From Elusimicrobia bacterium RIFOXYA2_FULL_50_26 (GTDB lineage: Bacteria; Elusimicrobiota; Endomicrobiia; Endomicrobiales; XYA2-FULL-47-53), in NCBI GenBank assembly GCA_001800355.1, contig MGVF01000040.1, positions 1-37,446 of the forward strand: a stretch of 37,446 nt of DNA, given 5' to 3'. Numbering within the stretch: position 1 is the first letter of the stretch; every line of letters starts with the position of its first letter. Made by a program: the position numbers and the translations under genes. The notes below the pieces were generated by a model. The model was given only the letters and a program-made list of their open reading frames with translations. It made no database searches and had not been told where the DNA came from. Shown piece by piece: positions 17,737 to 25,882 of the stretch.

Positions 17737-17851
17737 AAGTTGTCGTCGTCATTGCGAGCCCAAAGGGCGCGGCAATCTCGCTTTTCATCAGAAGCAACGT
17801 CGAGATTGCTTCGCTCTCGCTCGCAATGACCTCAAACTGCTAAAGAGACAC
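17718..17851 (+). mobile_element. MITE-like palindromic element, copy 3 (134 bp)
   Basis: The ends are GTGTCTCTTTAGC (17718-17730) and GCTAAAGAGACAC (17839-17851), a perfect 13-bp inverted repeat. The 8-bp flanks are AATGAAAC (17710-17717) and AACGAAAC (17852-17859), with one mismatch. It is inserted in the final codons of the kinase gene, and its left end provides the stop codon TAG at 17734-17736. Removing the element and one flank restores a frame that ends at TAG 17867-17869. The trxA promoter begins 45 bp beyond the right end. As RNA it would fold into a long hairpin and might help to end the kinase message. Confidence 0.9.
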
Positions 17852-17895
17852 AACGAAACTGCGGCTTAGCACAGCGGAAATACGTTTTCGGACTT

Positions 17896-17924
17896 TTGAC
17901 TTTAAATACGAGCTTTGATACAAT
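17896..17924 (+). promoter_or_regulatory. Sigma-70 promoter for the trxA-trxB-polA operon
   Basis: TTGACT (17896-17901) and TACAAT (17919-17924) are separated by 17 bp, with a start expected near 17931. It lies between element copy 3 and trxA. Confidence 0.75.
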
Positions 17925-17966
17925 TAAGAAATAACGACATTCAAATTAATTTAAACGGAGGCTGAC

Positions 17967-18284
17967 ATGGCAGATGTGCTAAATCAACAGAATTTCGATG
18001 CGGAGGTTATAAATTCCACCCTGCCCGTGCTGGTTGATTTCTGGGCGCCATGGTGCGGGCCATGCAAGATGATAGCGCCTCTAGTTGAAGAGCTTGCTCA
18101 GGAATACCAGGGAAAAGTAAAAGTAGGGAAGCTTAACACCGATGAAAACATCAATATCGCAAGCAAATACCAGATTACGTCCATACCTACGCTGTTATTG
18201 TTCAAGGCCGGCAAGCCGGTTCAAAAAATAATCGGCTTCAAACCAAAAAATGAATTAAAAAAGGTGATTGATAGTGTTTTATAA
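17967..18284 (+). CDS. trxA: Thioredoxin
   Basis: The product has 105 residues, the usual length. The active site is W-C-G-P-C-K with Cys30 and Cys33, in FWAPWCGPCKMIAP. The cis-proline loop (TSIPTLLLFK) and the closing FKPKNELKKVID are also typical. It reduces protein disulfides in the cytoplasm and is itself reduced by the TrxB encoded two genes on. GGAGG at about 17956-17960 gives a good ribosome-binding site. It is the first gene of a tightly packed run that ends in coaE. Confidence 0.97.
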   Translation: MADVLNQQNFDAEVINSTLPVLVDFWAPWCGPCKMIAPLVEELAQEYQGKVKVGKLNTDENINIASKYQITSIPTLLLFKAGKPVQKIIGFKPKNELKKVIDSVL

Positions 18285-18804
18285 GCGGTTCGCAGGAAAA
18301 ATATCCGTCACTGCGGCGATTGCCTTGTTTTCAGTTGGAATAACGCTTGCGGCAACGCCGGCGGCCGCGCCGGACTTCAAGCTTAATGACACGGACGGCA
18401 AGCCGTTTTCGCTTTCCGCCAACCGCGGGAAACCCGTGTTTTTATATTTCTGGGCGTCATGGTGCCCTCCCTGCCGCAACGCCAAACCCGCCGTAGGAAG
18501 ATTGCATGAAAAATATAAGGACAAAAACGTGGTTTTCGCGGGCATTAATGTGGAAAATGATCCTGCAACCGCCAGGGAATTTGCCGTGCGCCAGGGTATG
18601 AAATATTTTATCCTTCCCGATACGGACGGCGTTGCGGGAAAATACGGAGTGCGTGGCATTCCCGCATTCTTCCTCGTAAATCAAAATGGCGAAATAGTAA
18701 AGCGTTACGTCGGTTACCAGTCAAGAATGGAAAACGAGTGGGAAACTGAAATCAAAAAATTAACCTCAACAAAAAACACACCTTCAAAACCGGCAAAAAA
18801 ATAA
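18274..18804 (+). CDS. TlpA/ResA-like exported thioredoxin-fold protein
   Basis: The product has 176 residues from GTG 18274. This start is chosen because AAGG at 18261-18264 lies 9 bp upstream; a TTG at 18268 would put that site only 3 bp away. Residues 1-26 look like a signal peptide or membrane anchor (AAIALFSVGITLA). The redoxin domain has DFKLNDTDGKPFSLS, FWASWCPPC with Cys64 and Cys67, and GVRGIPAFFLVNQNGEIV. Family members act outside the inner membrane in disulfide reduction, for example in cytochrome c maturation. The start lies within the last codons of trxA. It is the extracytoplasmic partner in an otherwise cytoplasmic thioredoxin operon. No CcdA-type electron carrier is seen nearby. 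Confidence 0.88.
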   Translation: MFYKRFAGKISVTAAIALFSVGITLAATPAAAPDFKLNDTDGKPFSLSANRGKPVFLYFWASWCPPCRNAKPAVGRLHEKYKDKNVVFAGINVENDPATAREFAVRQGMKYFILPDTDGVAGKYGVRGIPAFFLVNQNGEIVKRYVGYQSRMENEWETEIKKLTSTKNTPSKPAKK

Positions 18805-19739
18805 TGTCCAATCGGGTATTCGATACAATTATAATCGGAGCGGGGCCGGCAGGTCTGACAGCCGCGTTATATGCCGCGCGCGCGCGCCTTTCCACTCTTG
18901 TCATAGAGAAAATGGGGTCCGGCGGACAGGCCGCTACAACCGACTGGCTGGAAAACTATCCCGGTTTTCCTGAAGGCATAAATGGCTTCGAACTTACCAC
19001 AAAAATGGATGAACAAGCCCGGCAGGCGGGAGCTTCGTTTGTTTCTGAAAGCGTTACCGGCCTTATTGTCCCTGAAGCGGGGGGCAGTCTTTTTACCGTA
19101 AAATGCACGGAAAACGAGTACCTGGGAACAACCATAATAATTGCGACGGGAGCGGATCACAAACTGCTCGGGGTGACGGGCGAGGCGGAATTGCGCGGCA
19201 GGGGTGTGTCCTATTGCGCTACGTGCGACGGCCCGTTTTTCAAGGATAAGCACGTAATAGTCGCAGGCGGCGGCGATTCCGCCGTACAGGAAGCCATATA
19301 CCTTACACGCTTCGCATCCCGCGTTACGCTTGTGCACAGGCGCGACAAGCTGCGCGCAACGGCCGTGCTGCAACAACGCGCTTCTTCCAATCCTAAAATT
19401 TCATTTCAATGGAATTCCGTGATAACAGCCATTACAGGAACAGATTCCGTTAAAAGCGTAATGATAAAAAATGTATCCGATTCCGCTGCAAGCGAGATTC
19501 CCGCGGACGGCGTTTTCGTGTTCGTCGGGCTTGTTCCCAATACCAAAGTCTTCGACGGCCTGATAGAACTTGATGATAAAGGTTATATCGTTACGGACGA
19601 GTACATGGCAACCTCGCGCCCGGGCGTGTTCGCCTGCGGCGACGTTCGCAAAAAACTGCTTCGACAGATAGTTACTGCTGCCGGGGATGGCGCAGCAGCC
19701 GCGTTTTCCGCACAGGAATACGCGGAGAATCATAAATAA
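18804..19739 (+). CDS. trxB: Thioredoxin reductase
   Basis: The product has 311 residues, a usual length. The FAD-binding motif GAGPAGLTAALYAAR is at the N-terminus. The redox-active pair is Cys138 and Cys141 in SYCATCDGPFF. A GGGDSAVQEA motif and HRRDKLRA follow, which is the NADPH-binding pattern with basic residues. The C-terminal FAD motif is GVFACGDVR. It reduces the thioredoxin encoded upstream with NADPH. It overlaps the TlpA-like gene and polA by one base each (TAATG), so translation is likely to be coupled along the operon. Confidence 0.96.
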   Translation: MSNRVFDTIIIGAGPAGLTAALYAARARLSTLVIEKMGSGGQAATTDWLENYPGFPEGINGFELTTKMDEQARQAGASFVSESVTGLIVPEAGGSLFTVKCTENEYLGTTIIIATGADHKLLGVTGEAELRGRGVSYCATCDGPFFKDKHVIVAGGGDSAVQEAIYLTRFASRVTLVHRRDKLRATAVLQQRASSNPKISFQWNSVITAITGTDSVKSVMIKNVSDSAASEIPADGVFVFVGLVPNTKVFDGLIELDDKGYIVTDEYMATSRPGVFACGDVRKKLLRQIVTAAGDGAAAAFSAQEYAENHK

Positions 19740-22438
19740 TGCCTAAATTATTCCTTATTGACGGCCACGCCTATATTCACCGCGCTTACCATGCCCTGCC
19801 GCCCTTAAGCACTTCCAGGGGGGAAATAGTCAACGCGGTCTACGGCTTTATCCGCCTGCTTCTGAAAATCATCCGCCAGGAAAAACCCGGCTATCTTGCC
19901 GTCTGCTTTGACCATCCCGCGCCCACGTTCAGGCACAGGGAATTTGCGGCGTACAAGGCGCACCGCAAGGAAATCGAGTCCGAACTCAAAACCCAGATGC
20001 CGCTTGCGCGGGAGGCCGTGCGCGCTTTAAATATCGCACTCATAGAAAAAGAGGGCTTTGAGGCTGACGATCTCATAGCGACGCTGGCGCGCCAGGCGGC
20101 GCGCGATTCTATTGACGTTGTAATAGTAACTGCCGACAAGGATGCGCTCCAGCTTGTTGATGAGCGCATAAGCGTATACAACGAAAGCAGAAATTTTATC
20201 TACGATACTCAGAAAGTTAAAGAAAAATACGGGCTGCTGCCGGCACAGTTGACGGACATGTTCGCCCTTGCAGGCGATGCTTCCGACAATATTCCCGGCG
20301 CCAGGGGAATAGGCGAGAAAACCGCCGTAAAGCTGATTAGCGATTACGGCTCGGTCGAGAACCTGCTTGAGCATACCGGCGAGTTAAAAGGAAAGATGAA
20401 GGAAAACGTGGTTTCATCCGCCCCCGACATAACAAAAAGCAAATACCTTGTTACATTGATAGATAACGTGCCGCTTGATCTGCGCTGGCAGGACACCGCC
20501 GTAAAGAAACCCGATGAACAACATGCGCTTGAGTTTCTAAGGCGGCTGGAATTTACAACGCTTATAGACGAAATCCTCCCGGTTCCATCGGCAGGCGCCG
20601 CGCGGGATGACGCCGCAATGCAGCCGGCCGGTTTTGAAACTGAAATTGTAACCGGCGACGATCAGTTAGACGCTCTTATCCGACGGTTAACAACGGCGGA
20701 GCGCATTTCATTCGATGTCGAAACAACGGGGCTTGACCCGCACCGGGCATTGATTGTCGGGCTGTCTTTTGCCGTGGAAACAGGAAAGGGATATTACATA
20801 CCGGTAGGCCACAGCGCCGGCAATGCCACGCAGCTTTCCGAAGGGCGCGTTATGGCGGCCGTAAAAGGCATACTGGAAAATCCCGGCCTGAAAAAATACG
20901 GGCAAAATATGAAATACGACATTATAATGCTGCGCCGCCACGGCATAGACGTTGCGGGAGTATATTTTGATTCAATGATTGCCTCTTATTGCTTAAACCC
21001 TTCCAGGCTTACGCATAACCTCAAAACCATAGCGCTGGATTATCTAAACGAACGCATGACAGGCATAGAGGAACTTATCGGCTCCGGCGCAAAACAAATA
21101 AGCATGGATCTTGTGCCAATAGAGCGCGCCGCTCCCTACGCGGTTGCGGACGCAGTTACGGTTTTACGCCTCGCCGATCGCCTGGAGCCGGAACTGAGCG
21201 GGAAAAAACTTGACCGTCTTTTTTTCGATATAGAAATGCCGCTGGTAACGATACTGGCCGACATGGAACGGCGCGGCATAAAAGTTGACGTGGCTTACCT
21301 GCAAGAACTTTCAAAGGAATTTGCGGTATCAATTACCGCGATTGAAAAAGAGATTCACCGCATCGCGGGGGAAACTTTTAACCTCAACTCCACAAAACAG
21401 CTTGCGGTAATACTTTTTGAAAAACTTAAACTGCCCGTTATACGCAGGACGAAAACAGGTTACTCGACGGACGAGGAAACACTGAAGGCGCTCGCATCCA
21501 GCCACGAGTTGCCGGCGCGCATAATAGAATACCGCGAACTGCAAAAACTTAAATCAACCTATATAGATTCCCTCGTCGCGCTTGCCGACGACTCGGGGCG
21601 GGTGCGCACGTCGTTGAACCAGGCGGTTACGGCCACGGGACGGCTTTCATCATCCGAGCCCAACCTGCAGAACATCCCGGTAAGAACTGAATACGGCAGA
21701 AAGATCCGCCGCGCATTTATCCCGTGTAAAGGAAACGCGCTGCTGTCCGCCGACTATTCGCAGATAGATTTACGGGTGCTCGCGCATGTTTCGGAAGATC
21801 CAGCGCTTCTGGATGCCTTTAAAACGAAGCAGGACGTTCATGCCGCCACCGCCGCCGAGGTCTTCGGCGTGGATGTGCATTCGGTTTCGCCTGCGCAGCG
21901 CCGGATCGCAAAAACAATCAATTTCGGAATCATTTACGGCATGTCGTCCTTCGGGCTTGCCCAGCAGCTTTCGCTTTCTCCGTCCGAGGCGCAAACCTAC
22001 ATTGACCGTTATTTCGAGCGCTACCGGGGCGTAAAAAACTGGATCGAAGCCGTAATCGCACAGGCGCGCGCCCAGGGGTATGTTACCACACTCACTGGCA
22101 GGATACGTTACCTGCCGGAAATCCGCGCCGCCAACGCGCAGGTAAGAAAGTTCGCTGAACGAACTGCGATGAATACTCCGATCCAGGGAACTTCGGCGGA
22201 TATAATTAAAATAGCCATGATACGCATTCACAAGGCAATGACGCGGGAACATGCAGCCGCGACGATGCTTATGCAGGTGCATGACGAACTGCTGTTCGAA
22301 ATACCGGAAGGCGATCTTGCCTTATCCGCCGCTCTTGTTAAAAATGAAATGGAATCAGCCATGGGCCTGTCCGTCCCGGTCATTGTAGACATAAAATCCG
22401 GGCAAAGCTGGGCGGACATGAAAAAACTTGAGCTATGA
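19739..22438 (+). CDS. polA: DNA polymerase I
   Basis: The product has 899 residues. The 5' nuclease domain (about 1-290) shows FLIDGHAYIHRAYHALPPL and GDASDNIPGARGIGEKTA. The 3'-5' exonuclease domain (about 300-490) keeps its acidic residues in FDVETTGLDP, GQNMKYDIIML and YAVADAVTV, so proofreading should be active. The polymerase domain has motif A (DYSQIDLRVLAH), motif B (RRIAKTINFGIIYGMSSFGL) and motif C (QVHDELLFE). It removes RNA primers and fills repair gaps. It begins in the trxB stop codon, and its own stop overlaps coaE by 4 bp. Placement between trxB and coaE makes it part of the thioredoxin operon. Confidence 0.98.
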   Translation: MPKLFLIDGHAYIHRAYHALPPLSTSRGEIVNAVYGFIRLLLKIIRQEKPGYLAVCFDHPAPTFRHREFAAYKAHRKEIESELKTQMPLAREAVRALNIALIEKEGFEADDLIATLARQAARDSIDVVIVTADKDALQLVDERISVYNESRNFIYDTQKVKEKYGLLPAQLTDMFALAGDASDNIPGARGIGEKTAVKLISDYGSVENLLEHTGELKGKMKENVVSSAPDITKSKYLVTLIDNVPLDLRWQDTAVKKPDEQHALEFLRRLEFTTLIDEILPVPSAGAARDDAAMQPAGFETEIVTGDDQLDALIRRLTTAERISFDVETTGLDPHRALIVGLSFAVETGKGYYIPVGHSAGNATQLSEGRVMAAVKGILENPGLKKYGQNMKYDIIMLRRHGIDVAGVYFDSMIASYCLNPSRLTHNLKTIALDYLNERMTGIEELIGSGAKQISMDLVPIERAAPYAVADAVTVLRLADRLEPELSGKKLDRLFFDIEMPLVTILADMERRGIKVDVAYLQELSKEFAVSITAIEKEIHRIAGETFNLNSTKQLAVILFEKLKLPVIRRTKTGYSTDEETLKALASSHELPARIIEYRELQKLKSTYIDSLVALADDSGRVRTSLNQAVTATGRLSSSEPNLQNIPVRTEYGRKIRRAFIPCKGNALLSADYSQIDLRVLAHVSEDPALLDAFKTKQDVHAATAAEVFGVDVHSVSPAQRRIAKTINFGIIYGMSSFGLAQQLSLSPSEAQTYIDRYFERYRGVKNWIEAVIAQARAQGYVTTLTGRIRYLPEIRAANAQVRKFAERTAMNTPIQGTSADIIKIAMIRIHKAMTREHAAATMLMQVHDELLFEIPEGDLALSAALVKNEMESAMGLSVPVIVDIKSGQSWADMKKLEL

Positions 22439-23037
22439 GTTCCGGAAAACTGCTGGTCGGCATTACAGGGGGAATAGGATCGGGAAAATCCGGCGTTGCG
22501 GCTGAATTCTCCCGGCTCGGCGCCAAAATAATAGACGCCGACCTCATCGCGCATGAAATACTTGCGCCCCGCACGCCCGCATGGCGAAAAACCGTGAAAG
22601 CATTCGGCAAGAAGATCCTGAACCCGGACATGTCAATCTCGCGGCGCGCACTGGCAGGCATAGTGTTCACAGATCCCCGCAAGAGGAAACTGCTTGAACG
22701 CATTACCCACCCTGCAATAATCGCACGTATACTTTCAACGGCGCGCAAGACAGACGCCGGCATCGTAATGGTTGACGCCCCGTTACTATATGAAACACAT
22801 CTTGAAAAACATATGGACAGGGTTATAGTGGTATGGTGCCCGCTACCGGCAAGAATAAAGCGGTTGTCCGTATCAGGAGGAATGACGGTAAAAGAAATAA
22901 GGATGCGCGTTAAGGCCCAAATGCCGCTGCGCGAAAAAATAAAACGCGCGGACATAGTGATAAACAACGCACATTCACGGTCCCATACAAGGAAAGATGT
23001 AAGACGGACATGGAAAGACTTGACAAATAATGTGTAA
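22435..23037 (+). CDS. coaE: Dephospho-CoA kinase
   Basis: The product has 200 residues. The P-loop is GITGGIGSGKSGVAAEFSRLG at the N-terminus, followed by IIDADLIAHEIL and later MVDAPLLYET, all typical of CoaE. It phosphorylates dephospho-CoA at the 3' hydroxyl in the last step of coenzyme A synthesis. ATGA overlap links it to polA. The promoter for rho starts inside its last codons. The neighbouring order polA-coaE-rho is familiar from other bacteria and supports the call. Confidence 0.96.
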   Translation: MSSGKLLVGITGGIGSGKSGVAAEFSRLGAKIIDADLIAHEILAPRTPAWRKTVKAFGKKILNPDMSISRRALAGIVFTDPRKRKLLERITHPAIIARILSTARKTDAGIVMVDAPLLYETHLEKHMDRVIVVWCPLPARIKRLSVSGGMTVKEIRMRVKAQMPLREKIKRADIVINNAHSRSHTRKDVRRTWKDLTNNV

Positions 23038-23047
23038 TATGTATAAT
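23020..23047 (+). promoter_or_regulatory. Sigma-70 promoter for rho, inside the coaE 3' end
   Basis: TTGACA (23020-23025) and TATAAT (23042-23047) have perfect hexamers, 16 bp apart. Transcription from about 23054 would give a leader of about 120 nt before the rho ATG at 23176. The leader contains a short palindromic patch (TTCCCTGCAGGAA near 23066-23078), an AT-rich stretch and a run of C. Rho often controls its own leader, and the length would suit that, but no specific signal is proved here. Confidence 0.8.
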
Positions 23048-23175
23048 ATAGAAGTTGTTCGAAATGTCTTCCCTGCAGGAAAAATCACTTATTTGTCCGC
23101 TATGTTGATTAAATAAATATCCCCCCAATAATAAAAAATACGATTACATTCGCAAAAATCAGGCAGGAGGAATTA

Positions 23176-24453
23176 ATGGAACGTTCAATGGATGCTTCGG
23201 CTCTGTCAAACCGCACTATAACGGAATTGACAAAAATAGCCAAAGACCTTAAGATGGAAACAGTTTCAGGATTACGCAAACAGGAACTAATAGCAAAAAT
23301 ACTGGAAGCGCAGACAAAGGAAAATAATCTGGTCTACGATGAAGGTGTGCTGGAAATACTTCCGGACGGCTTCGGATTCTTGCGCTCGCCCAATTATAAC
23401 TACCTGCCGGGTCCTGATGACATATATATATCGCCTTCACAGATAAAGAAATTCGCGCTTCGCAAAGGCGACACGGTATCCGGTTACGTTCGCCCGCCCA
23501 AGGAGCAGGAACGGTTTTTCGCGCTTTTGCAGGTTAAGGCCGTAAACGGCGAGGAAGAGGAAGATAAGATCCGCGAACGCCCGCTGTTCGACAACCTTAC
23601 ACCGCTCTATCCCAACAGGAAAATAACCCTGGAAACGAAACGGGATGAGTTTTCGACCCGTATACTCGATCTTGTTACACCCATCGGCATGGGACAGCGT
23701 ATGCTTATAAACGCCGCGCCCCGCACGGGAAAAACCGTGCTTATGCAGAAAATAGCCAACGCGATAACCAACAACCACCCGGAAATAGTGCTGATGGTGC
23801 TGCTGATAGATGAACGCCCCGAGGAAGTTACGGACATGCAGCGTTCGGTGAAGGGCGAGGTAATATCATCCACGTTCGACGAACCGGCCGACCGCCATAT
23901 ACAGGTAGCGGAAATGGTCATTGAAAAAGCAAAGCGCCACGTGGAACACGGCAAGAACGTAGTTATCCTGTTAGACTCCATTACGCGCCTTGCACGCGCA
24001 TTTAACACGGTAACGCCATCCAGCGGGCGCGTGCTTTCAGGCGGCCTGGATTCCAATGCACTACAGAGGCCGAAACGCTTTTTCGGCGCAGCGCGCAATA
24101 TTGAAGAAGGCGGCAGCCTCACTATCATCGCAACCGCGCTGGTTGAGACCGGCAGCAGGATGGACGACGTTATTTTCGAGGAATTCAAAGGCACGGGCAA
24201 CTGCGAAGTATACCTTGACCGCAAACTTGCGGACAGGCGCATATTCCCCGCAATAGACATTACCCGTTCGGGGACACGGAAAGAAGAGTTGCTACTCACC
24301 GAGGACGAAATAAATAAGGTATGGGTGCTGCGCAAAGTGGTAACCCCGATGACACCGGTGGAAGCCATGGAGTTGGTGCTAGGCAAAATATCCGCCACTA
24401 AATCCAACAAGGACTTTTTGAAATCCATGGAACTCTCAAGCATGGAGAAATAA
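23176..24453 (+). CDS. rho: Transcription termination factor Rho
   Basis: The product has 425 residues. The N-terminal SAP-like helices include [37 protein letters not shown]. An OB-fold RNA-binding domain follows ([35 protein letters not shown]). The hexameric ATPase core has the P-loop [21 protein letters not shown] and the Q-loop/R-loop region through [30 protein letters not shown]. It is of normal length without an insertion in the N-terminal part. AGGAGG at about 23165-23170 gives a strong ribosome-binding site. It opens a block of gene-expression genes (rpmE, prfA, prmC) that is split only by a response regulator gene. Confidence 0.98.
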   Translation: MERSMDASALSNRTITELTKIAKDLKMETVSGLRKQELIAKILEAQTKENNLVYDEGVLEILPDGFGFLRSPNYNYLPGPDDIYISPSQIKKFALRKGDTVSGYVRPPKEQERFFALLQVKAVNGEEEEDKIRERPLFDNLTPLYPNRKITLETKRDEFSTRILDLVTPIGMGQRMLINAAPRTGKTVLMQKIANAITNNHPEIVLMVLLIDERPEEVTDMQRSVKGEVISSTFDEPADRHIQVAEMVIEKAKRHVEHGKNVVILLDSITRLARAFNTVTPSSGRVLSGGLDSNALQRPKRFFGAARNIEEGGSLTIIATALVETGSRMDDVIFEEFKGTGNCEVYLDRKLADRRIFPAIDITRSGTRKEELLLTEDEINKVWVLRKVVTPMTPVEAMELVLGKISATKSNKDFLKSMELSSMEK

Positions 24454-24467
24454 AAGGTACGCGTCCT

Positions 24468-25271
24468 ATGAAAGATCCCTTACGCATACTGATCATTGAC
24501 GACGAAAAACAGATTCGTTTCATGCTGTCGAATATACTTTCCAAACTGGGATATGCCGTCATGGAAGCCGCCAATGGGGTTGAAGGCCTTGAAAAAATAA
24601 AGGAAATGCCCTTTGATCTTGTCATATCCGACGTCCGCATGCCGGAGATGGACGGCATAACGGTCTTGCGCGAAGTAAAAAAAATAGCGCCGGCCATAGA
24701 AGTAATAATGATCTCAGGGTATAGCGCAACGGACGCGGTTGTAAACAGCCTGAAAATCGGCGCGTTCGATTTTATAAATAAGCCTTTCGACTCAAATCAG
24801 ATAAGCGCAACGGTAGAAAAAGCTACGGCCAGTTTTCTTATAAAGCAGAAGTTTTCCGTGATTCAGAAACGCTTCTCAGAGTTGGGATGCAGCGATGACG
24901 CCCCGGCAAACGCATCGCGCTGTGACATTGAGAAAGAATTCTACGAATTGATAGAAAACTCTTCCCAGGCGATAGTGTCGCTGGATACCAGCAGGGAAAT
25001 CTCAAACTGGAACAACGGCGCACGGGCAATATTCGGTTACACCGCTGAAAGGGTTAAAGGCAAAAGCATAGACTTCCTGTATTCCTACAGCAGCGAAATG
25101 CTTAACGCCTTTTTCTGGGATGAAATAGACAGAAAAGGCATTGTGTGGGATTTTATTACCCGCGCGATGACTGCCGAAAAAGAAACAATATACGTTGTCA
25201 CAACCGCATTCAAGATTCCGGGCGAAGGTATAGCAATATTGCTGCGTAAAAGCAAGCTGATAGTATATTGA
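24468..25271 (+). CDS. Response regulator with C-terminal PAS domain
   Basis: The product has 267 residues. The receiver (1-120) has D11-D12, phospho-acceptor Asp55 (VISDVRMP), Ser83 in place of the usual Thr, and Lys105 (NKPF). The rest (about 155-265) is a PAS domain with FYELIENSSQAIVSLDTSREISNWNNGARAIFGYTAERVKGKSIDFLY. No kinase, cyclase or DNA-binding domain follows, so the output is probably a protein contact. AAAGG lies about 10 bp before the ATG. It follows rho by 14 bp, an unusual place for a signalling gene between rho and rpmE. The rpmE promoter overlaps its stop codon. Confidence 0.88.
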   Translation: MKDPLRILIIDDEKQIRFMLSNILSKLGYAVMEAANGVEGLEKIKEMPFDLVISDVRMPEMDGITVLREVKKIAPAIEVIMISGYSATDAVVNSLKIGAFDFINKPFDSNQISATVEKATASFLIKQKFSVIQKRFSELGCSDDAPANASRCDIEKEFYELIENSSQAIVSLDTSREISNWNNGARAIFGYTAERVKGKSIDFLYSYSSEMLNAFFWDEIDRKGIVWDFITRAMTAEKETIYVVTTAFKIPGEGIAILLRKSKLIVY

Positions 25272-25296
25272 CTTTCGGCAAATATTTTGAGATAAT
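25268..25296 (+). promoter_or_regulatory. Sigma-70 promoter for rpmE
   Basis: TTGACT (25268-25273), overlapping the preceding stop codon, and GATAAT (25291-25296) are 17 bp apart. The start is expected near 25303, about 29 bp before the rpmE ATG. Confidence 0.7.
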
Positions 25297-25331
25297 TCAT
25301 AGAATGAAAAGTAAAAAAGGAGCCAAACATC

Positions 25332-25670
25332 ATGCGTGACGGAATCCATCCGAAATATGAGGAAGCAACAGTATCGTGCGCCTGCGGGTATACGTTTAAA
25401 ACCCGCTCGACAAAGCCTGTCATAAAACTCGAAATCTGTTCCAACTGCCACCCGTTTTTTACCGGCAAGCAGAAATTGATTGACACCGCAGGAACAGTGG
25501 AACGTTTCCATAAGCGCTTTGCAAAAACCGAGGGGAAAACTGTCCGCAAAAAAGCGGCCGTCGCGGTAAAAACGACCGTAAGAAAACCGAAATCGAAAAT
25601 TCTCTCCACTTCTCCGCACAGAAAAAAGACAGTAGCTCCCAAAAAAGAAGAAGCCAAAAAAGAAAAGTAA
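25332..25670 (+). CDS. rpmE: Ribosomal protein L31 with basic C-terminal extension
   Basis: The product has 112 residues, where L31 usually has about 66-75. The core [22 protein letters not shown]...[30 protein letters not shown] is a clear L31. Cys16, Cys18, Cys36 and Cys39 make it the zinc-binding (C+) form. From about residue 68 there is a Lys/Arg/Ala-rich tail of about 45 residues that probably meets rRNA or is disordered. AAGGAG at about 25318-25323 supports the ATG. The stop codon lies within the direct repeat that flanks a palindromic element. Confidence 0.95.
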   Translation: MRDGIHPKYEEATVSCACGYTFKTRSTKPVIKLEICSNCHPFFTGKQKLIDTAGTVERFHKRFAKTEGKTVRKKAAVAVKTTVRKPKSKILSTSPHRKKTVAPKKEEAKKEK

Positions 25671-25673
25671 ATA

Positions 25674-25807
25674 ACTGATGTTACGCAAGAAATGCCAGAG
25701 TTGCTGTCATTGCGAGCGCAGCGAAGCAATCTTGCTGTTTAGTATCAAAACGACGAGATTGCTTCGTCGCGAAGGCTCCTCGCAATGACACGCTGCATAA
25801 CATCAGT
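25674..25807 (+). mobile_element. Palindromic element with related core but different ends
   Basis: The ends are ACTGATGTTACGCA (25674-25687) and TGCATAACATCAGT (25794-25807), inverted repeats that match at 13 of 14 positions. The core GTCATTGCGAGC...GAAGCAATCT and CGAGATTGCTTCG...CGCAATGAC is shared with the three copies at 373, 5656 and 17718, but the termini are unrelated to theirs. A direct repeat AGTAAATA occurs at 25666-25673 and 25805-25812, which overlaps the last three bases of the right end. The exact boundary and duplication length (5, 8 or up to 11 bp) are therefore uncertain. The element separates rpmE from its terminator. Confidence 0.75.
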
Positions 25808-25826
25808 AAATAAATATAGCACAATG

Positions 25827-25871
25827 TATGACAGAGTCTTCGCGCGTCCGGCGACTCTGTCATATTTTTTT
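25827..25871 (+). terminator. Rho-independent terminator after rpmE
   Basis: TATGACAGAGTC (25827-25838) pairs perfectly with GACTCTGTCATA (25853-25864) across a 14-nt loop, followed by seven T (25865-25871). The prfA start codon lies only 11 bp further on, so prfA needs read-through or a promoter I could not identify. Confidence 0.9.
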
Positions 25872-25882
25872 GTACCACTACC

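Noticed and set aside
18268-18273. TTG start for the TlpA-like protein
   Set aside because: The AAGG site is only 3 bp from TTG 18268 but 9 bp from GTG 18274, so the GTG is preferred.
365-25807. The repeated palindromes as a CRISPR array or as tRNA-like structures
   Set aside because: The copies are single, many kilobases apart, in both orientations, and flanked by target duplications; there is no regular spacing and no anticodon-arm pattern.
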